Positions 36,342 to 45,451 of a DNA stretch of 64,000 nt are shown here, piece by piece. Within the stretch, counting starts at the first letter, position 1, and every line of letters starts with the position of its first letter. The notes under the pieces are model-generated. The model was not told the origin of the DNA. It searched no databases and saw only the letters and a list, made by a program, of their open reading frames with translations. This DNA comes from CAVPCZ01 sp963702445 (GTDB lineage: Bacteria; Bacteroidota; Ignavibacteria; UBA10030; UBA6906), in NCBI GenBank assembly GCA_963702445.1, contig CAVPCZ010000009.1:682001-746000 (forward strand), read 5' to 3'. Made by a program: the position numbers and the translations under genes.

Positions 36342-36827
36342 ATGCATATGACCATACACGTGAACGGACGGGAGTATCCCGTTAGGCCGGAGCAGGGCAC
36401 AAAACGTCTTGTGGAATTTCTGCGCGATGATCTGGACCTCACCGGTGTGAAGAACGCATGTGATATCGGCGCCTGCGGAGCCTGCACGCTGCTTGTGGAC
36501 GATGTGCCTATGAAGATCTGTACGATGCAGGTGCATGAAGTGTCCGGCAAGCGCGTCCTGACCATTGAAGGGCTTGCGGCTCCGGATGGAACGCTGCATC
36601 CCCTGCAGCAGGCATTTGTGGACGCGGGCGCGATCCAGTGCGGGTTCTGCACACCGGGGATGGTGTTGACCGCCCACGCCTTCCTCTTGCATCATCCGCA
36701 TCCGACGCGTGCCGAGATCCGCCGGGCGATCTATGGCAACCTCTGCCGGTGCACCGGCTACCAGCAAATCGTGGATGCGATCGAGGCGGCGGCGGTGCAC
36801 TACAGAGGAGTGGGAGAAACAGCATGA
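36342..36827 (+). CDS. 2Fe-2S subunit of the molybdenum hydroxylase
   Basis: This 161-residue protein has the two [2Fe-2S] domains of the family: the plant-ferredoxin-type part with CDIGACGACTLLVDD, and the helical part with CGFCTPGM and CRCTGYQ. It relays electrons from the molybdenum centre of the preceding gene product. A second in-frame ATG six bases later could be used. The stop overlaps the ygeW start by four bases. Confidence 0.93.
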   Translation: MHMTIHVNGREYPVRPEQGTKRLVEFLRDDLDLTGVKNACDIGACGACTLLVDDVPMKICTMQVHEVSGKRVLTIEGLAAPDGTLHPLQQAFVDAGAIQCGFCTPGMVLTAHAFLLHHPHPTRAEIRRAIYGNLCRCTGYQQIVDAIEAAAVHYRGVGETA

Positions 36828-38002
36828 AACAGTACATCGACGAACTCGAACACCTCCAGACCGATCTCTACGCGAAGGACTTCCTCCTCACCTGGAAGCA
36901 CAGTGATGACGAGATCCGTGCCGTCCTGCTTGTCGCCCAATGCCTGAAGGAGATGCACCAGGAGGGGCTTTCCGCGCGGGTCTTTGACACCGGGCTGGCC
37001 ATTTCCATCTTCCGGGACAATTCCACACGGACCAGGTTCAGTTTTGCGTCGGCTGCGAACGCGCTCGGTCTTGGACTCAGTGAGCTGGATGAAGAGAAAT
37101 CCCAGGTCGCGCACGGCGAGACGGTTCGTGAAACGGCCAATATGATCTCTTTCCTGGCGGAGGTGATCGGCATTCGCGATGATATGTACCTCGGTGAAGG
37201 AAACCGGGGCATGCGCGAAGTGGGTGCGGCCGTGGAGGAGGGATTCAAGCAGGGAGTTCTGCACCGGCGCCCCTCGGTGATCAACCTGCAGTGCGATGTG
37301 GATCACCCCACTCAGACCCTGGCCGATCTCGCGCATCTGCGCAGCCAGTTCGGCTCGCTGAAGGCGCTTCGTGGAAAGAAGATCGCGATGACGTGGGCAT
37401 ACTCGCCGAGCTACGGAAAGCCGCTGTCCGTTCCCCAGGGAATTATCGGATTGATGACCCGGATGGGAATGCACGTGTCGCTGGCCTACCCCAAGGGATA
37501 CGGACTGATCCCTGAAGTCATGGATCTGGCGCGGGAGAACGCCAAGGCAAGCGGGGGGAGTTTCCAGGTGGGACATGCAATGGAGGAAGCGTTCACCGGG
37601 GCGGATATCGTCTACCCGAAGTCATGGGCCCCTTTCCACGTTATGCAGGAACGTACGTCGCTTCTGAAAAACGGCGACAGGCCGGGTCTCAAGGATCTGG
37701 AAAAGCAATGTCTTGCGGAAAACGCACGCCATCAGGGATGGGAGTGCGACGAAACCAGGATGCGGCTCACCAGGGGAGGAACCGCACTGTATATGCATTG
37801 TCTTCCCGCCGATATCTCGGGCGTCAGCTGTGCCCGGGGGGAAGTGGCGGCCGCGGTCTTCGAGCGCTACCGGCTCGCCACATACCGTGAGGCCGGATAC
37901 AAACCCTTCGTCATTGCAGCGCTGATCCTGCTGACGCGCATGCCGCATCCGGTCGACACGCTGCGGCAACTGATCCGCCGCGCAACACCCAGAACCGTCT
38001 AA
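36824..38002 (+). CDS. ygeW: YgeW-family knotted carbamoyltransferase
   Basis: This 392-residue member of the aspartate/ornithine carbamoyltransferase superfamily has the carbamoyl-phosphate motif FRDNSTRTRFSF, the HPTQTLADL loop and the MHCLPA motif near the C terminus. Length and sequence fit YgeW, a knotted transcarbamylase of unusual specificity. Running toward phosphorolysis it could release carbamoyl phosphate from a ureido compound for ATP synthesis; no carbamate kinase gene lies in the window. ATG 36824 is preceded by GGAGTGGGAG. The longer open frame from 36638 lies in the 2Fe-2S gene and is rejected. Confidence 0.92.
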   Translation: MKQYIDELEHLQTDLYAKDFLLTWKHSDDEIRAVLLVAQCLKEMHQEGLSARVFDTGLAISIFRDNSTRTRFSFASAANALGLGLSELDEEKSQVAHGETVRETANMISFLAEVIGIRDDMYLGEGNRGMREVGAAVEEGFKQGVLHRRPSVINLQCDVDHPTQTLADLAHLRSQFGSLKALRGKKIAMTWAYSPSYGKPLSVPQGIIGLMTRMGMHVSLAYPKGYGLIPEVMDLARENAKASGGSFQVGHAMEEAFTGADIVYPKSWAPFHVMQERTSLLKNGDRPGLKDLEKQCLAENARHQGWECDETRMRLTRGGTALYMHCLPADISGVSCARGEVAAAVFERYRLATYREAGYKPFVIAALILLTRMPHPVDTLRQLIRRATPRTV

Positions 38003-38014
38003 GGGGAGTCCGCC

Positions 38015-39472
38015 ATGTCACGTATTGTCCGCCAGTTGCACCCGGAGGTCATTCGAAAAACAGCGGCGCGCTGCCGTGAACGGGGGATCATCATTCCCAC
38101 ATTCCGGCAGATGCGCGAGCCGTCTCTTATCCCCGCAGCGATTGCACAGCGGCTGCCCGGGATCGGACTCTGGGACGTCAATCCCCTCAATCTGTTCCGC
38201 ATTACATGGAAAAACGATGTCGGGACGGGACTCTTCGGCCCGGTGAACCGCATCGAGATACCTCCCGCTCTCTCGGGTGTGAAGGCAAGAATCATCGGCC
38301 TGACCGGCAAGTATTTTCCCACGGGTGCGCACAAAGTGGGCGCCGCCTTCGGTTGCCTTGTTCCGCGGCTCGTCAGCGGGGAGTTCGATCCGGAACGCCA
38401 CAGGGCCGTCTGGCCGTCCACCGGCAATTTCTGCCGCGGAGGAGCGTTCGATTGCGCGCTCCTGGATTGCACCGCGATTGCCATACTCCCCGAAGAAATG
38501 TCGCGTGAACGATTCGAGTGGCTGAAGGAAATCGGCGCCGAAGTGATTGCCACCCCCGGCTGCGAGTCGAATGTGAAAGAGATCTATGACAAGTGCTGGG
38601 AACTCAAAGAGGATCCCCTGAACATCATCTTCAACCAGTTCGAGGAGTTCGGCAACCCGGTCTTCCACTACGCGGTCACCGGTCCGGCCCTGGGAGAAGT
38701 GTTTGCCGAATCCTGCGCCGGCGGCCGGGCTGCGGCTTTTGTTTCCGCCACCGGATCGGCGGGCACTATCGCCGCCGGTGATTATCTCAAAACCCGGTTC
38801 ACAGGAATGAAAACCGTCGCCACAGAAGCACTGCAGTGTCCCACTCTGCTGCTCAATGGATTCGGCGGGCATCGCATCGAAGGAATCGGCGACAAGCATG
38901 TTCCCTGGGTGCACAATGTGCGGAGCACGGATGCCGTTGCAGCAATAGACGATGAAGACTGCATGCGGGTGTTCCGCCTGTTCAACGAACCGGCGGGCAA
39001 ACAGATGCTCGGCGATCTCGGCGTGGAATCCCGGACAATCGAATCGCTCGGGTTGCTGGGGATTTCCTGTGTTGCGAACCTGCTGGCGGCCATCAAAACC
39101 GCCCGGTATTTTGAACTGGACGAGCACGACGTGATCCTGACGGTCTTTACCGATTCCGCCGACCTGTACCGGTCTCGCCTGATCGAGCTCCAGGCGGAAC
39201 GCGGAGCCTACCGTATTGAGGATGCGTGGCGGGACCTCGAAGGTCCTCTCCATCACCAGCGCACGGACTTCTACAAAGAGCTGGGGTATTACGACCGGAA
39301 GGCGATTCATCATCTGAAATACTACACATGGGTGGAGCAGCAGGGAAAAACCCCGGAGGAGCTCTCCGCGCAATGGGACCCGGAGTACTGGTCGTCGTTG
39401 TTCGAACACGAGCCCCGTTTGCTGGATGAATTGATTGATGCCTTCAACCGGGAAGTCGGACTGCCGGCATGA
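38015..39472 (+). CDS. Second fold-type II PLP enzyme of the cluster
   Basis: This 485-residue PLP protein belongs to the cysteine synthase/tryptophan synthase beta fold. The PLP lysine is in TGAHKVGAAFG (Lys107), followed by the STGNFCRGGAFD phosphate-side loop and the glycine-rich SATGSAGTIAAGD. A C-terminal extension of about 100 residues (LYRSRLIELQAERGAYR onward) sets it apart from housekeeping enzymes. Uncharacterised relatives of this type occur beside ygeW in other genomes, as far as I recall. The reaction is unknown; beta-elimination of a diamino acid is one option. A GGGGAG site precedes the ATG, and the stop overlaps the mocA-like start. Confidence 0.8.
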   Translation: MSRIVRQLHPEVIRKTAARCRERGIIIPTFRQMREPSLIPAAIAQRLPGIGLWDVNPLNLFRITWKNDVGTGLFGPVNRIEIPPALSGVKARIIGLTGKYFPTGAHKVGAAFGCLVPRLVSGEFDPERHRAVWPSTGNFCRGGAFDCALLDCTAIAILPEEMSRERFEWLKEIGAEVIATPGCESNVKEIYDKCWELKEDPLNIIFNQFEEFGNPVFHYAVTGPALGEVFAESCAGGRAAAFVSATGSAGTIAAGDYLKTRFTGMKTVATEALQCPTLLLNGFGGHRIEGIGDKHVPWVHNVRSTDAVAAIDDEDCMRVFRLFNEPAGKQMLGDLGVESRTIESLGLLGISCVANLLAAIKTARYFELDEHDVILTVFTDSADLYRSRLIELQAERGAYRIEDAWRDLEGPLHHQRTDFYKELGYYDRKAIHHLKYYTWVEQQGKTPEELSAQWDPEYWSSLFEHEPRLLDELIDAFNREVGLPA

Positions 39473-40040
39473 CGGCGGGGTCGGTCGGGGCTGTGGTGCT
39501 CGCTGCAGGGAGTGGCAGCCGCGTCGGCGGTCCGAAGCTGCGGATGGTGGTTGAAGGACGGTCGTTCCTCGCCCGCACGGTGAACGTTCTTGCTTCAGGC
39601 GGTGTAGAGCCGATCTGTTGCGTCGTCGCGGCGGAGGATGCTCCGTGGGCACGTCAGGAGGTTGCAGGCGCTTCGGTGTGCGTGAACGCCGATCCTGCCC
39701 GGGGCATGTTCTCCTCTCTGGTCGCCGGTCTTGCATTTCTCCGGGGGAAAGCCGGTGCGTTTGTCGCGCCGGTTGACCATCCGTACGTACATGTTCAACG
39801 ATCAAAACCCTCCTGACAGTATTTGCGGGTTTTCCCGACCACGTCATCAAACCCGCCTATCACGGCCGTGCGGGTCATCCCGTCGTCCTGCCCGAACATC
39901 TTTTTCCGATCATTCAGCGGGCATCGGGCATGACCACGCTGAGAGAAGTGCTCGGGCAGACCGGAGTTCAGGTGCGATACGTTGACGTGGATGATGAGGG
40001 CGTGCTCGTGAACGTGAACACGCCGGCAGACATCAGGTAG
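39469..40040 (+). CDS. MocA/YgfJ-like molybdenum cofactor nucleotidyltransferase, frameshifted
   Basis: The first 110 residues read as a nucleotidyltransferase of the MobA/MocA type: VVLAAGSGSRVGGPKL, the GMFSSLVAG segment and APVDHPYV. The frame then stops at 39814, but the next frame from about 39795 continues the family pattern (TIKTLL, PAYHGRAGHPVVL, VNVNTPADI) to a stop at 40038-40040. One missing base near 39794-39797 restores a 190-residue protein of normal length. MocA cytidylylates molybdopterin for xanthine-dehydrogenase-type enzymes, which fits the hydroxylase genes upstream. It could be a true lesion, but a sequence error is more likely. Confidence 0.75.
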
Positions 40041-40088
40041 AAACAGCTCTCGTGGCACGAAGAGGCGAGAACATCTTATGAGGATCAA

Positions 40089-40874
40089 TTGAACGCTGAC
40101 TTCTTGAAGACCGTTGCCGACGCGGCCGCGGGAGAAACCCCCGCCTGGCTGGCAACCGTTATCACGACCACGGGATCGACCCCGGCACGTATCGGCATGA
40201 AGATGATCGTCCGCGCGGACGGCTCAATCACCGGAACAATCGGCGGCGGCGAACTGGAGAAGATGGTCATGGAGAAGGTTCGAGCACAACTCCCCGCCCT
40301 GGCCCAGAAATGGAGCTTTGACCTCGGAAGCCGTACCGGTGCGGAGTTCACGACAGCCATGATATGCGGCGGGGTGGAAGAAGTCCTCGTTGAGCCGCTG
40401 CGCATCGGTACACCGCTCGTGATTTTCGGAGGCGGACACTGCGGGGTCGCGCTTTCCTTTCTCGCGGCCTGGACGGGGTTCACCGTGACCGTTGTGGACA
40501 ACCGGGAGGAGTGGGCGAACGGGCGGAAACACCCGGCGGCGGCGCGTACCGTGTGTATCCCGTACGAAGGCATTCTGGGCCGGATGGAGTTGAGTGCGGA
40601 CACATATATCGCCATCATGACCCACGGACACATGCATGACGCCGGCGTGCTCCGCCAGCTCCTCGTGCGCGAATGGGCCTATCTGGGGATGATCGGGAGC
40701 GGGAAAAAGGTGCGGGAGGTGTTCGATACACTCCGGCGCGAAGGGGTCAGTGACGACCGCCTCTCCCGCGTGTCGGCCCCTATCGGCGTGCCTATCGGTT
40801 CGCATACCCCGGAAGAAATTGCCGTGAGCATTGTGGCACAGATGATCGCAGTGCGGAGCCGTGCACGAACCTGA
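40089..40874 (+). CDS. XdhC/CoxI-family molybdenum hydroxylase maturation protein
   Basis: This 261-residue protein matches XdhC: an N-terminal domain with TTTGSTPARIGMKM and GTIGGGELE, then a Rossmann domain with VIFGGGHCGVALSFLA and VVDNREEWA, and the tail APIGVPIGSHTPEEIAVSI. XdhC binds the molybdenum cofactor and guides its sulfuration and insertion into xanthine dehydrogenases. The start is TTG at 40089 with GAGGA six bases before. It ends the eleven-gene operon and is convergent with the phosphodiester glycosidase gene. Confidence 0.9.
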   Translation: MNADFLKTVADAAAGETPAWLATVITTTGSTPARIGMKMIVRADGSITGTIGGGELEKMVMEKVRAQLPALAQKWSFDLGSRTGAEFTTAMICGGVEEVLVEPLRIGTPLVIFGGGHCGVALSFLAAWTGFTVTVVDNREEWANGRKHPAAARTVCIPYEGILGRMELSADTYIAIMTHGHMHDAGVLRQLLVREWAYLGMIGSGKKVREVFDTLRREGVSDDRLSRVSAPIGVPIGSHTPEEIAVSIVAQMIAVRSRART

Positions 40875-40960
40875 CGGGTTGTCTGACCACCCTCCGGACG
40901 ACAGCAGGGGAGATCCCGCATGAAGCGCCGCCGCGTCACACAGAGAGTGATATACTTGCG

Positions 40961-43900
40961 CTATTTCAGCAGAACGAGACTCTTTGTGGCGGTATAGGGG
41001 GCATCCGCGCCTGCCGCGGGGGTTGCATGGATCGTTACATAGTAGACGCCGGAGGCAAGACGGGGGGACCAGAGCACCTCATGGACTCCGGCGGTGTTAC
41101 GGCTGTTCACCACCTCCTCAATACGCTGCCCGAGCGTATTGTGCACCGTGAGCCGTACAAAGCTGTCGACGGGCAACGCATAGCGGAACGCTGTGGACGG
41201 GTTGAACGGGTTGGGAAAATTCTGAAAGAGCCGGAATTCCTCGGGCAGCATCCCCTCCGGTCCGACGGTGTTGGTCCCGGTATTGACCTGCACCACCTGC
41301 GAAAGCTCCTGTCCGCCGTCGTTGGTGATCTGGCGGATCCGGTAGGAGATCACGCCGGCCGGTGAAGGTGTGTCCACGCTTTCGTAATGCACGGTTGTAT
41401 CGATGTTTCCTCTCCCCTGCAGTGAAGCGATTTCCACAAAACCACTCCCTGTGTTCCGTTCAATCGCGTAACGGTTGATGCTGATCTCCGAGTTCACGGT
41501 CCAGTGCAATCGCACGAGCGGATTGTTCCATTCGACGGTGAACCCGGTGAACCCGGTGGGGACCGTGAGTGCGCTTGTCACCAGCTTGTCCAGAATCACC
41601 GTGCGCGTTGCTCCTGACAGGACGGCATTCAACCCCCGGACACGGAAACCGTTGAATTTGTTCCCCGCATCGGTGATCCTGCCCGCGGTGAGATAGGGGG
41701 AAAAGAGTCCCTCATCCAGCCTGGTTCCTATCAGCTTCCATCCGTGGTGACGTACCGGAAACTGGGGGCCGGCGCAGATCTGGCCGTTTCCGTCGCGGAC
41801 GACTATCTGCAATTCGGTGTTGGTCTCTCCATTGGCGTACACCCATGCCCCCACGTAGCTCCCGCGCAACATCAATCCCAGATCCGAATTCTGACCGCGG
41901 GTGATCCGCACGTCCCAATCCACACCGCTCCCCGCATCGTCCACGAGAGTCCATTTTCCCGCGTAGGTTCCCTGATATGCCTGCTCCGCGGTCTGGGCAA
42001 GGGAGGAAGCCGCGATATTGATCCCTTTGAGCTGGGCGGTGTTGGATTGCGAAGGGGTGAGCCATCCGCCTATCCCGCTCTCGAAATCGAAGAGCAGTTG
42101 CGGTGCCACGGTCCGCACCGGATAATGTGCGCCCAGATCATCCAGATACAGCACGCCGTTGATCGTTCCACCCGAAAGGTTGCCCCGGCCGAAATCGATG
42201 CGGATCTGCGTGATGGTGACCGGATAGTCCAGCGCGGCCGCCCCGAGGGGGACTGCGCGCGACATCATGACCCCTATTGTCCGCCATTCATTCAGCCATG
42301 TGACAGCCGCCGCGGGCGTAACCACAAAGAGATCACCGTCCCGGTCACGCACCATGAACCGGATCGTATCACCGTTACCTGCACCGTACACCCGCACGGC
42401 CAGGCTGTCGATTCTCCCCGCCAGAGGGGTCAGAGTGTTGAGAAGGAGAGCCGGCCGGCTATCGGCAAGAGAGTAGTCTACCCGCAGGGCCGGCGGATCC
42501 GCAACGGCCGGGTCGGAGGCAAGCCGCGTGTGCACACGCGATGTATCGCAGTTGACCAGGGATGTCTCCCAGGGAAATAGCGAGAGCATGCGGTCGATCA
42601 CTATGGAAGTGTCGTTTCCGCTCAAGTTGAACGGAATCACCGCCGAGAGGGTGTCCAGCCGTACGGTGACCGTTCCGCTGCCGAAGTCTTTTGCGGTCAC
42701 CAGCCCTGTTCCATCCACATTCAGTGCCGCTGAAGATGATGTAAACGAGACCAGCATGTTGTTCAACGACACTCTGCGTCCGGCGTTGTCTTCCGCGCGG
42801 ACCATCATGGTAACCTGCTCGCCGGGAGTCATGACAAGAGGCGAAGGCGACACCTGGAGCCGCCGGAGCGTTCGCACGATGACAAATGCCGAATCCACAA
42901 CATCATTCCAGCGGACGCGAACCCAGCCGCTGTCATTCGTCGTCGCGGCGTCGAACAGGCCTGCCGGGGAAATGGTCCCGAGAGCGGGGGAGGTCTCCCA
43001 CGCAACATCCGGAGGGAGAGGGATGGGATTAGAGTACTCATCCGTTCCCGAGGCGGAGAATTGAAAGGTCCCGCCTTGAAAGACGTCGGCACGTCGGGGG
43101 CGTATGGCAAGATTGGCCAGAGTCCCTGTGGGCGCGCGGCTGATGACCTGCAGGGAATTTGCGACGCTCCGCTCGCCTCCCGGATCGGATGGGGAATTCA
43201 CGATGGCGTTTCTCACCACCATCGTGGTTGAACCGCCGCCGTCAAAGTTGAACGCCTCCGAGGCTCCGATGGAGAGGAGGAAACCTGCCATCTCATCGAA
43301 GGTCATGCCTATGCTGGATGCCTGACGGCCGTCCACCGTACAGAGAAAGATCTTGCTCGTATCCTTGTTGAACCCGACAAATGTCCGCGGATGCCGTGCA
43401 TCGGTGAATGAGGCACTGATTCCTTCAAATGCGGCCATGCTGTCCGTGACGTTTCTGCCGCCGAGAAGGATTCTCCCCGCCCCGCCAAGCGCCTGCAGGA
43501 TGTGCCGGAGGGGCCGGTTGAAGCCGAGCACGATCCGCACGGTGTCGCCGACCTGTACATTGCCGGTGAGGAATGCGGAGGGTGTGCCCGGTGCGGCAGA
43601 AAGAACACCGGTATTGCCGGCAGGAATTGATGTGTTTCCCCCGTTAACTCTGGATGTCACGCGCGCAAGCAGTGTGTCACCGGCGGTCTGGGGGATACTG
43701 AGGAACTGGACGGCACACTCGACGCCGGATCCGTCTGTGCCGGTTGACGGTCCGCGAAAGGCGTTGTAGACGACAAATGCCCCGGCTGCGCGGTCGGCGT
43801 TCACGCCTGCGAGCGAATGGGTGGCACCGGAAGCGGTCAGCAGCGATCCGCGAAACGCAAGGCGATCAATGAACGGCCGCCCGGAGCTGTCCAGGGCAAT

Positions 43901-44422
43901 GTGTGAGCGTTGAGAATTCACGCCCAGAGCGAAGATTCCGTTCACGACCTGGTTCCCGACGGGCCATCCGGTTTCAAACGAAAAGAAATCGGCGTTCACC
44001 GCACCGATGACCCGGTGCCCGGTCCGGTCATTGGCCGCGGCCTGCGCCGTTGTTCTCGTCAATCCACCGGGTTTGTACGATTCGAGCGTGATCAACGGGT
44101 TGTCAACGGCCACTTCGAGCACGTCCAGGGTGTTGGGACCGGGGAGCGTGAATTCTTTATGTACCACACCGGGGGCAACGGTCCTGGACCCGACAAGCCC
44201 CGGTTGCCCCACCGCCGGCAACGCACACAAGAGACAGCAGGCAGCCAGGACAATTCCCGGACCCGTGCGCCGGGAGCCGGTTTTCCCTGGGCGGAAAAGG
44301 ACGAAAGGCCTGGCGGTGCCGGCAGTGTACTGCGGCGCCCGCGCGCGTACCTGTTCACTGATCGGGATGATGGGTGAGAGGTGGATGGCATGCGGTTGAT
44401 CAATAATTCGATTCCGGGTCAT
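40961..44422 (-). CDS. Secreted phosphodiester glycosidase (NAGPA-like) with T9SS sorting domain
   Basis: About 1153 residues from ATG 44422, with a late signal peptide (GIVLAACCLLCALPAVGQ). The N-terminal 360 residues match the phosphodiester glycosidase/NAGPA domain: GAVNADFFS, ILGGRNVTD-like segment and FNFDGGGSTTMVV. Ig-like domains, two carbohydrate-binding-type modules and a fibronectin-like segment follow, and the C terminus is a T9SS sorting domain (LFQNFPNPFNPSTAFRY, ending TKSLVLLK). NAGPA enzymes uncap N-acetylglucosamine from phosphate esters; bacterial members may act on surface glycans or teichoic-acid-like polymers. The longer open frame to 44989 overlaps the EamA gene and is not supported. 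Confidence 0.83.
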   Translation of the reverse strand: MTRNRIIDQPHAIHLSPIIPISEQVRARAPQYTAGTARPFVLFRPGKTGSRRTGPGIVLAACCLLCALPAVGQPGLVGSRTVAPGVVHKEFTLPGPNTLDVLEVAVDNPLITLESYKPGGLTRTTAQAAANDRTGHRVIGAVNADFFSFETGWPVGNQVVNGIFALGVNSQRSHIALDSSGRPFIDRLAFRGSLLTASGATHSLAGVNADRAAGAFVVYNAFRGPSTGTDGSGVECAVQFLSIPQTAGDTLLARVTSRVNGGNTSIPAGNTGVLSAAPGTPSAFLTGNVQVGDTVRIVLGFNRPLRHILQALGGAGRILLGGRNVTDSMAAFEGISASFTDARHPRTFVGFNKDTSKIFLCTVDGRQASSIGMTFDEMAGFLLSIGASEAFNFDGGGSTTMVVRNAIVNSPSDPGGERSVANSLQVISRAPTGTLANLAIRPRRADVFQGGTFQFSASGTDEYSNPIPLPPDVAWETSPALGTISPAGLFDAATTNDSGWVRVRWNDVVDSAFVIVRTLRRLQVSPSPLVMTPGEQVTMMVRAEDNAGRRVSLNNMLVSFTSSSAALNVDGTGLVTAKDFGSGTVTVRLDTLSAVIPFNLSGNDTSIVIDRMLSLFPWETSLVNCDTSRVHTRLASDPAVADPPALRVDYSLADSRPALLLNTLTPLAGRIDSLAVRVYGAGNGDTIRFMVRDRDGDLFVVTPAAAVTWLNEWRTIGVMMSRAVPLGAAALDYPVTITQIRIDFGRGNLSGGTINGVLYLDDLGAHYPVRTVAPQLLFDFESGIGGWLTPSQSNTAQLKGINIAASSLAQTAEQAYQGTYAGKWTLVDDAGSGVDWDVRITRGQNSDLGLMLRGSYVGAWVYANGETNTELQIVVRDGNGQICAGPQFPVRHHGWKLIGTRLDEGLFSPYLTAGRITDAGNKFNGFRVRGLNAVLSGATRTVILDKLVTSALTVPTGFTGFTVEWNNPLVRLHWTVNSEISINRYAIERNTGSGFVEIASLQGRGNIDTTVHYESVDTPSPAGVISYRIRQITNDGGQELSQVVQVNTGTNTVGPEGMLPEEFRLFQNFPNPFNPSTAFRYALPVDSFVRLTVHNTLGQRIEEVVNSRNTAGVHEVLWSPRLASGVYYVTIHATPAAGADAPYTATKSLVLLK

Positions 44423-44536
44423 GGCGTTCGGCTGGAGTGTGAATGAATTGCTCTGCAGATGGTGAAAAGATATCACTTCGTGCCGACAATAGCCAGCCGC
44501 CGTCATTTCGGCCGCGATTTCTCGGCTGAAAAATCG

Positions 44537-44544
44537 TATATTTG
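44537..44544 (+). promoter_or_regulatory. Putative -7 box TATATTTG directly before the EamA gene
   Basis: TATATTTG is an exact fit to the Bacteroidota -7 consensus TAnnTTTG. It ends eight bases before the ATG at 44552, so a start site at normal distance would leave almost no 5' leader. No clear -33 TTTG is visible. Confidence 0.45.
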
Positions 44545-44551
44545 ACCTACG

Positions 44552-45451
44552 ATGAAATCGGAACGTGTTCTCATATGGCTCGGGTTCGCCCTGATCTCCA
44601 CCGTGTGGGGGACCACATGGCTGGCAATTCGTATCGGACTGGAGAGTATTCCACCCTTCTACGCGGCGGCCGTCCGGTGCCTGCTGGCCGCGGTGGTGCT
44701 TTATGCCATCGTGCGACTTACCGGCGGAAGAATTCCCGCCACCCGTCTTGCGTGGCGTGTCTACCTCGCACTCGGGGTGTTGACTATCGCCGTTCCATTC
44801 GCACTCATCTACTGGGGCCAGCAATTCGTGCCGACCGGATTGAGCAGCATCCTCTTCGGAGCCTTCCCCTTCTGGGTAGCCCTGCTTTCGCACATGATGT
44901 TGCCCGGCGAACGTCTGAACGGCTTCAAGATTGCCGCCATCATTCTCGGGTTCGCAGGGGTGGCCCTGATCTTTTCTGCCGATGTCCATCTCTCCGATGA
45001 GAACGCCTTTCTGGGGATGATTGCCATACTGGTAAGTACATTTCTGCAGGCACTGGCGCTCATCTATATCAAGAAATACGGTCGGGATGTGAGCCCGACG
45101 GCGATGAACTTTGTCGGCATGGCCATGGGCGGGCTGTTGTTGCTCCTGTTGAGTGTGGCACTTGAATCCGACAAGCCGGCAATCTGGAGTTCTTCCGGCA
45201 TAACCTCGCTCCTCTATTTGTCGTTGGTCGGATCGGTCCTCACCTTCGTAACCTACTACTGGTTGCTGAAGCGGATTGAAGCCGTCTACCTTTCACTCTC
45301 CAGCTTCATCAATCCGCTTGTCGCGGTTGCACTGGGGGCAGTGGTGCTGGGTGAGAGGCTGCCGTCTTCGGTCTTCACCGGGGCAGCGCTTGTCTTGCTG
45401 GGGATGATTATCGCGAATGGAAAGGCGCTGTATGCGAAAGTGGTCAGGTAG
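44552..45451 (+). CDS. EamA-family (DMT) transporter
   Basis: This 299-residue protein has ten predicted membrane helices in two EamA repeats, beginning WLGFALISTVWGTTWLAIRI and with the second repeat near LGMIAILVSTFLQALALIYI. Drug/metabolite transporters of this family export amino acids, nucleobases or other small metabolites; the substrate here is unknown. No Shine-Dalgarno precedes the ATG, which fits a leaderless or near-leaderless transcript. Its 3' end overlaps the start of the aminopeptidase gene. Confidence 0.9.
   Translation: MKSERVLIWLGFALISTVWGTTWLAIRIGLESIPPFYAAAVRCLLAAVVLYAIVRLTGGRIPATRLAWRVYLALGVLTIAVPFALIYWGQQFVPTGLSSILFGAFPFWVALLSHMMLPGERLNGFKIAAIILGFAGVALIFSADVHLSDENAFLGMIAILVSTFLQALALIYIKKYGRDVSPTAMNFVGMAMGGLLLLLLSVALESDKPAIWSSSGITSLLYLSLVGSVLTFVTYYWLLKRIEAVYLSLSSFINPLVAVALGAVVLGERLPSSVFTGAALVLLGMIIANGKALYAKVVR

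Noticed and set aside
38018..39850. 610-residue open frame on the minus strand
   Set aside because: Antisense to the second PLP enzyme and the mocA-like gene. No family pattern.
26344..40874. Selenium-dependent version of the purine cluster (SECIS, selD or selenocysteine)
   Set aside because: No in-frame UGA at a conserved Cys, no selenium genes and no YqeB-type neighbour other than the XdhC-like protein are visible in the window.
44423..44989. Long N-terminal extension of the phosphodiester glycosidase frame
   Set aside because: It overlaps the EamA gene in antisense and would bury the signal peptide far inside the protein.
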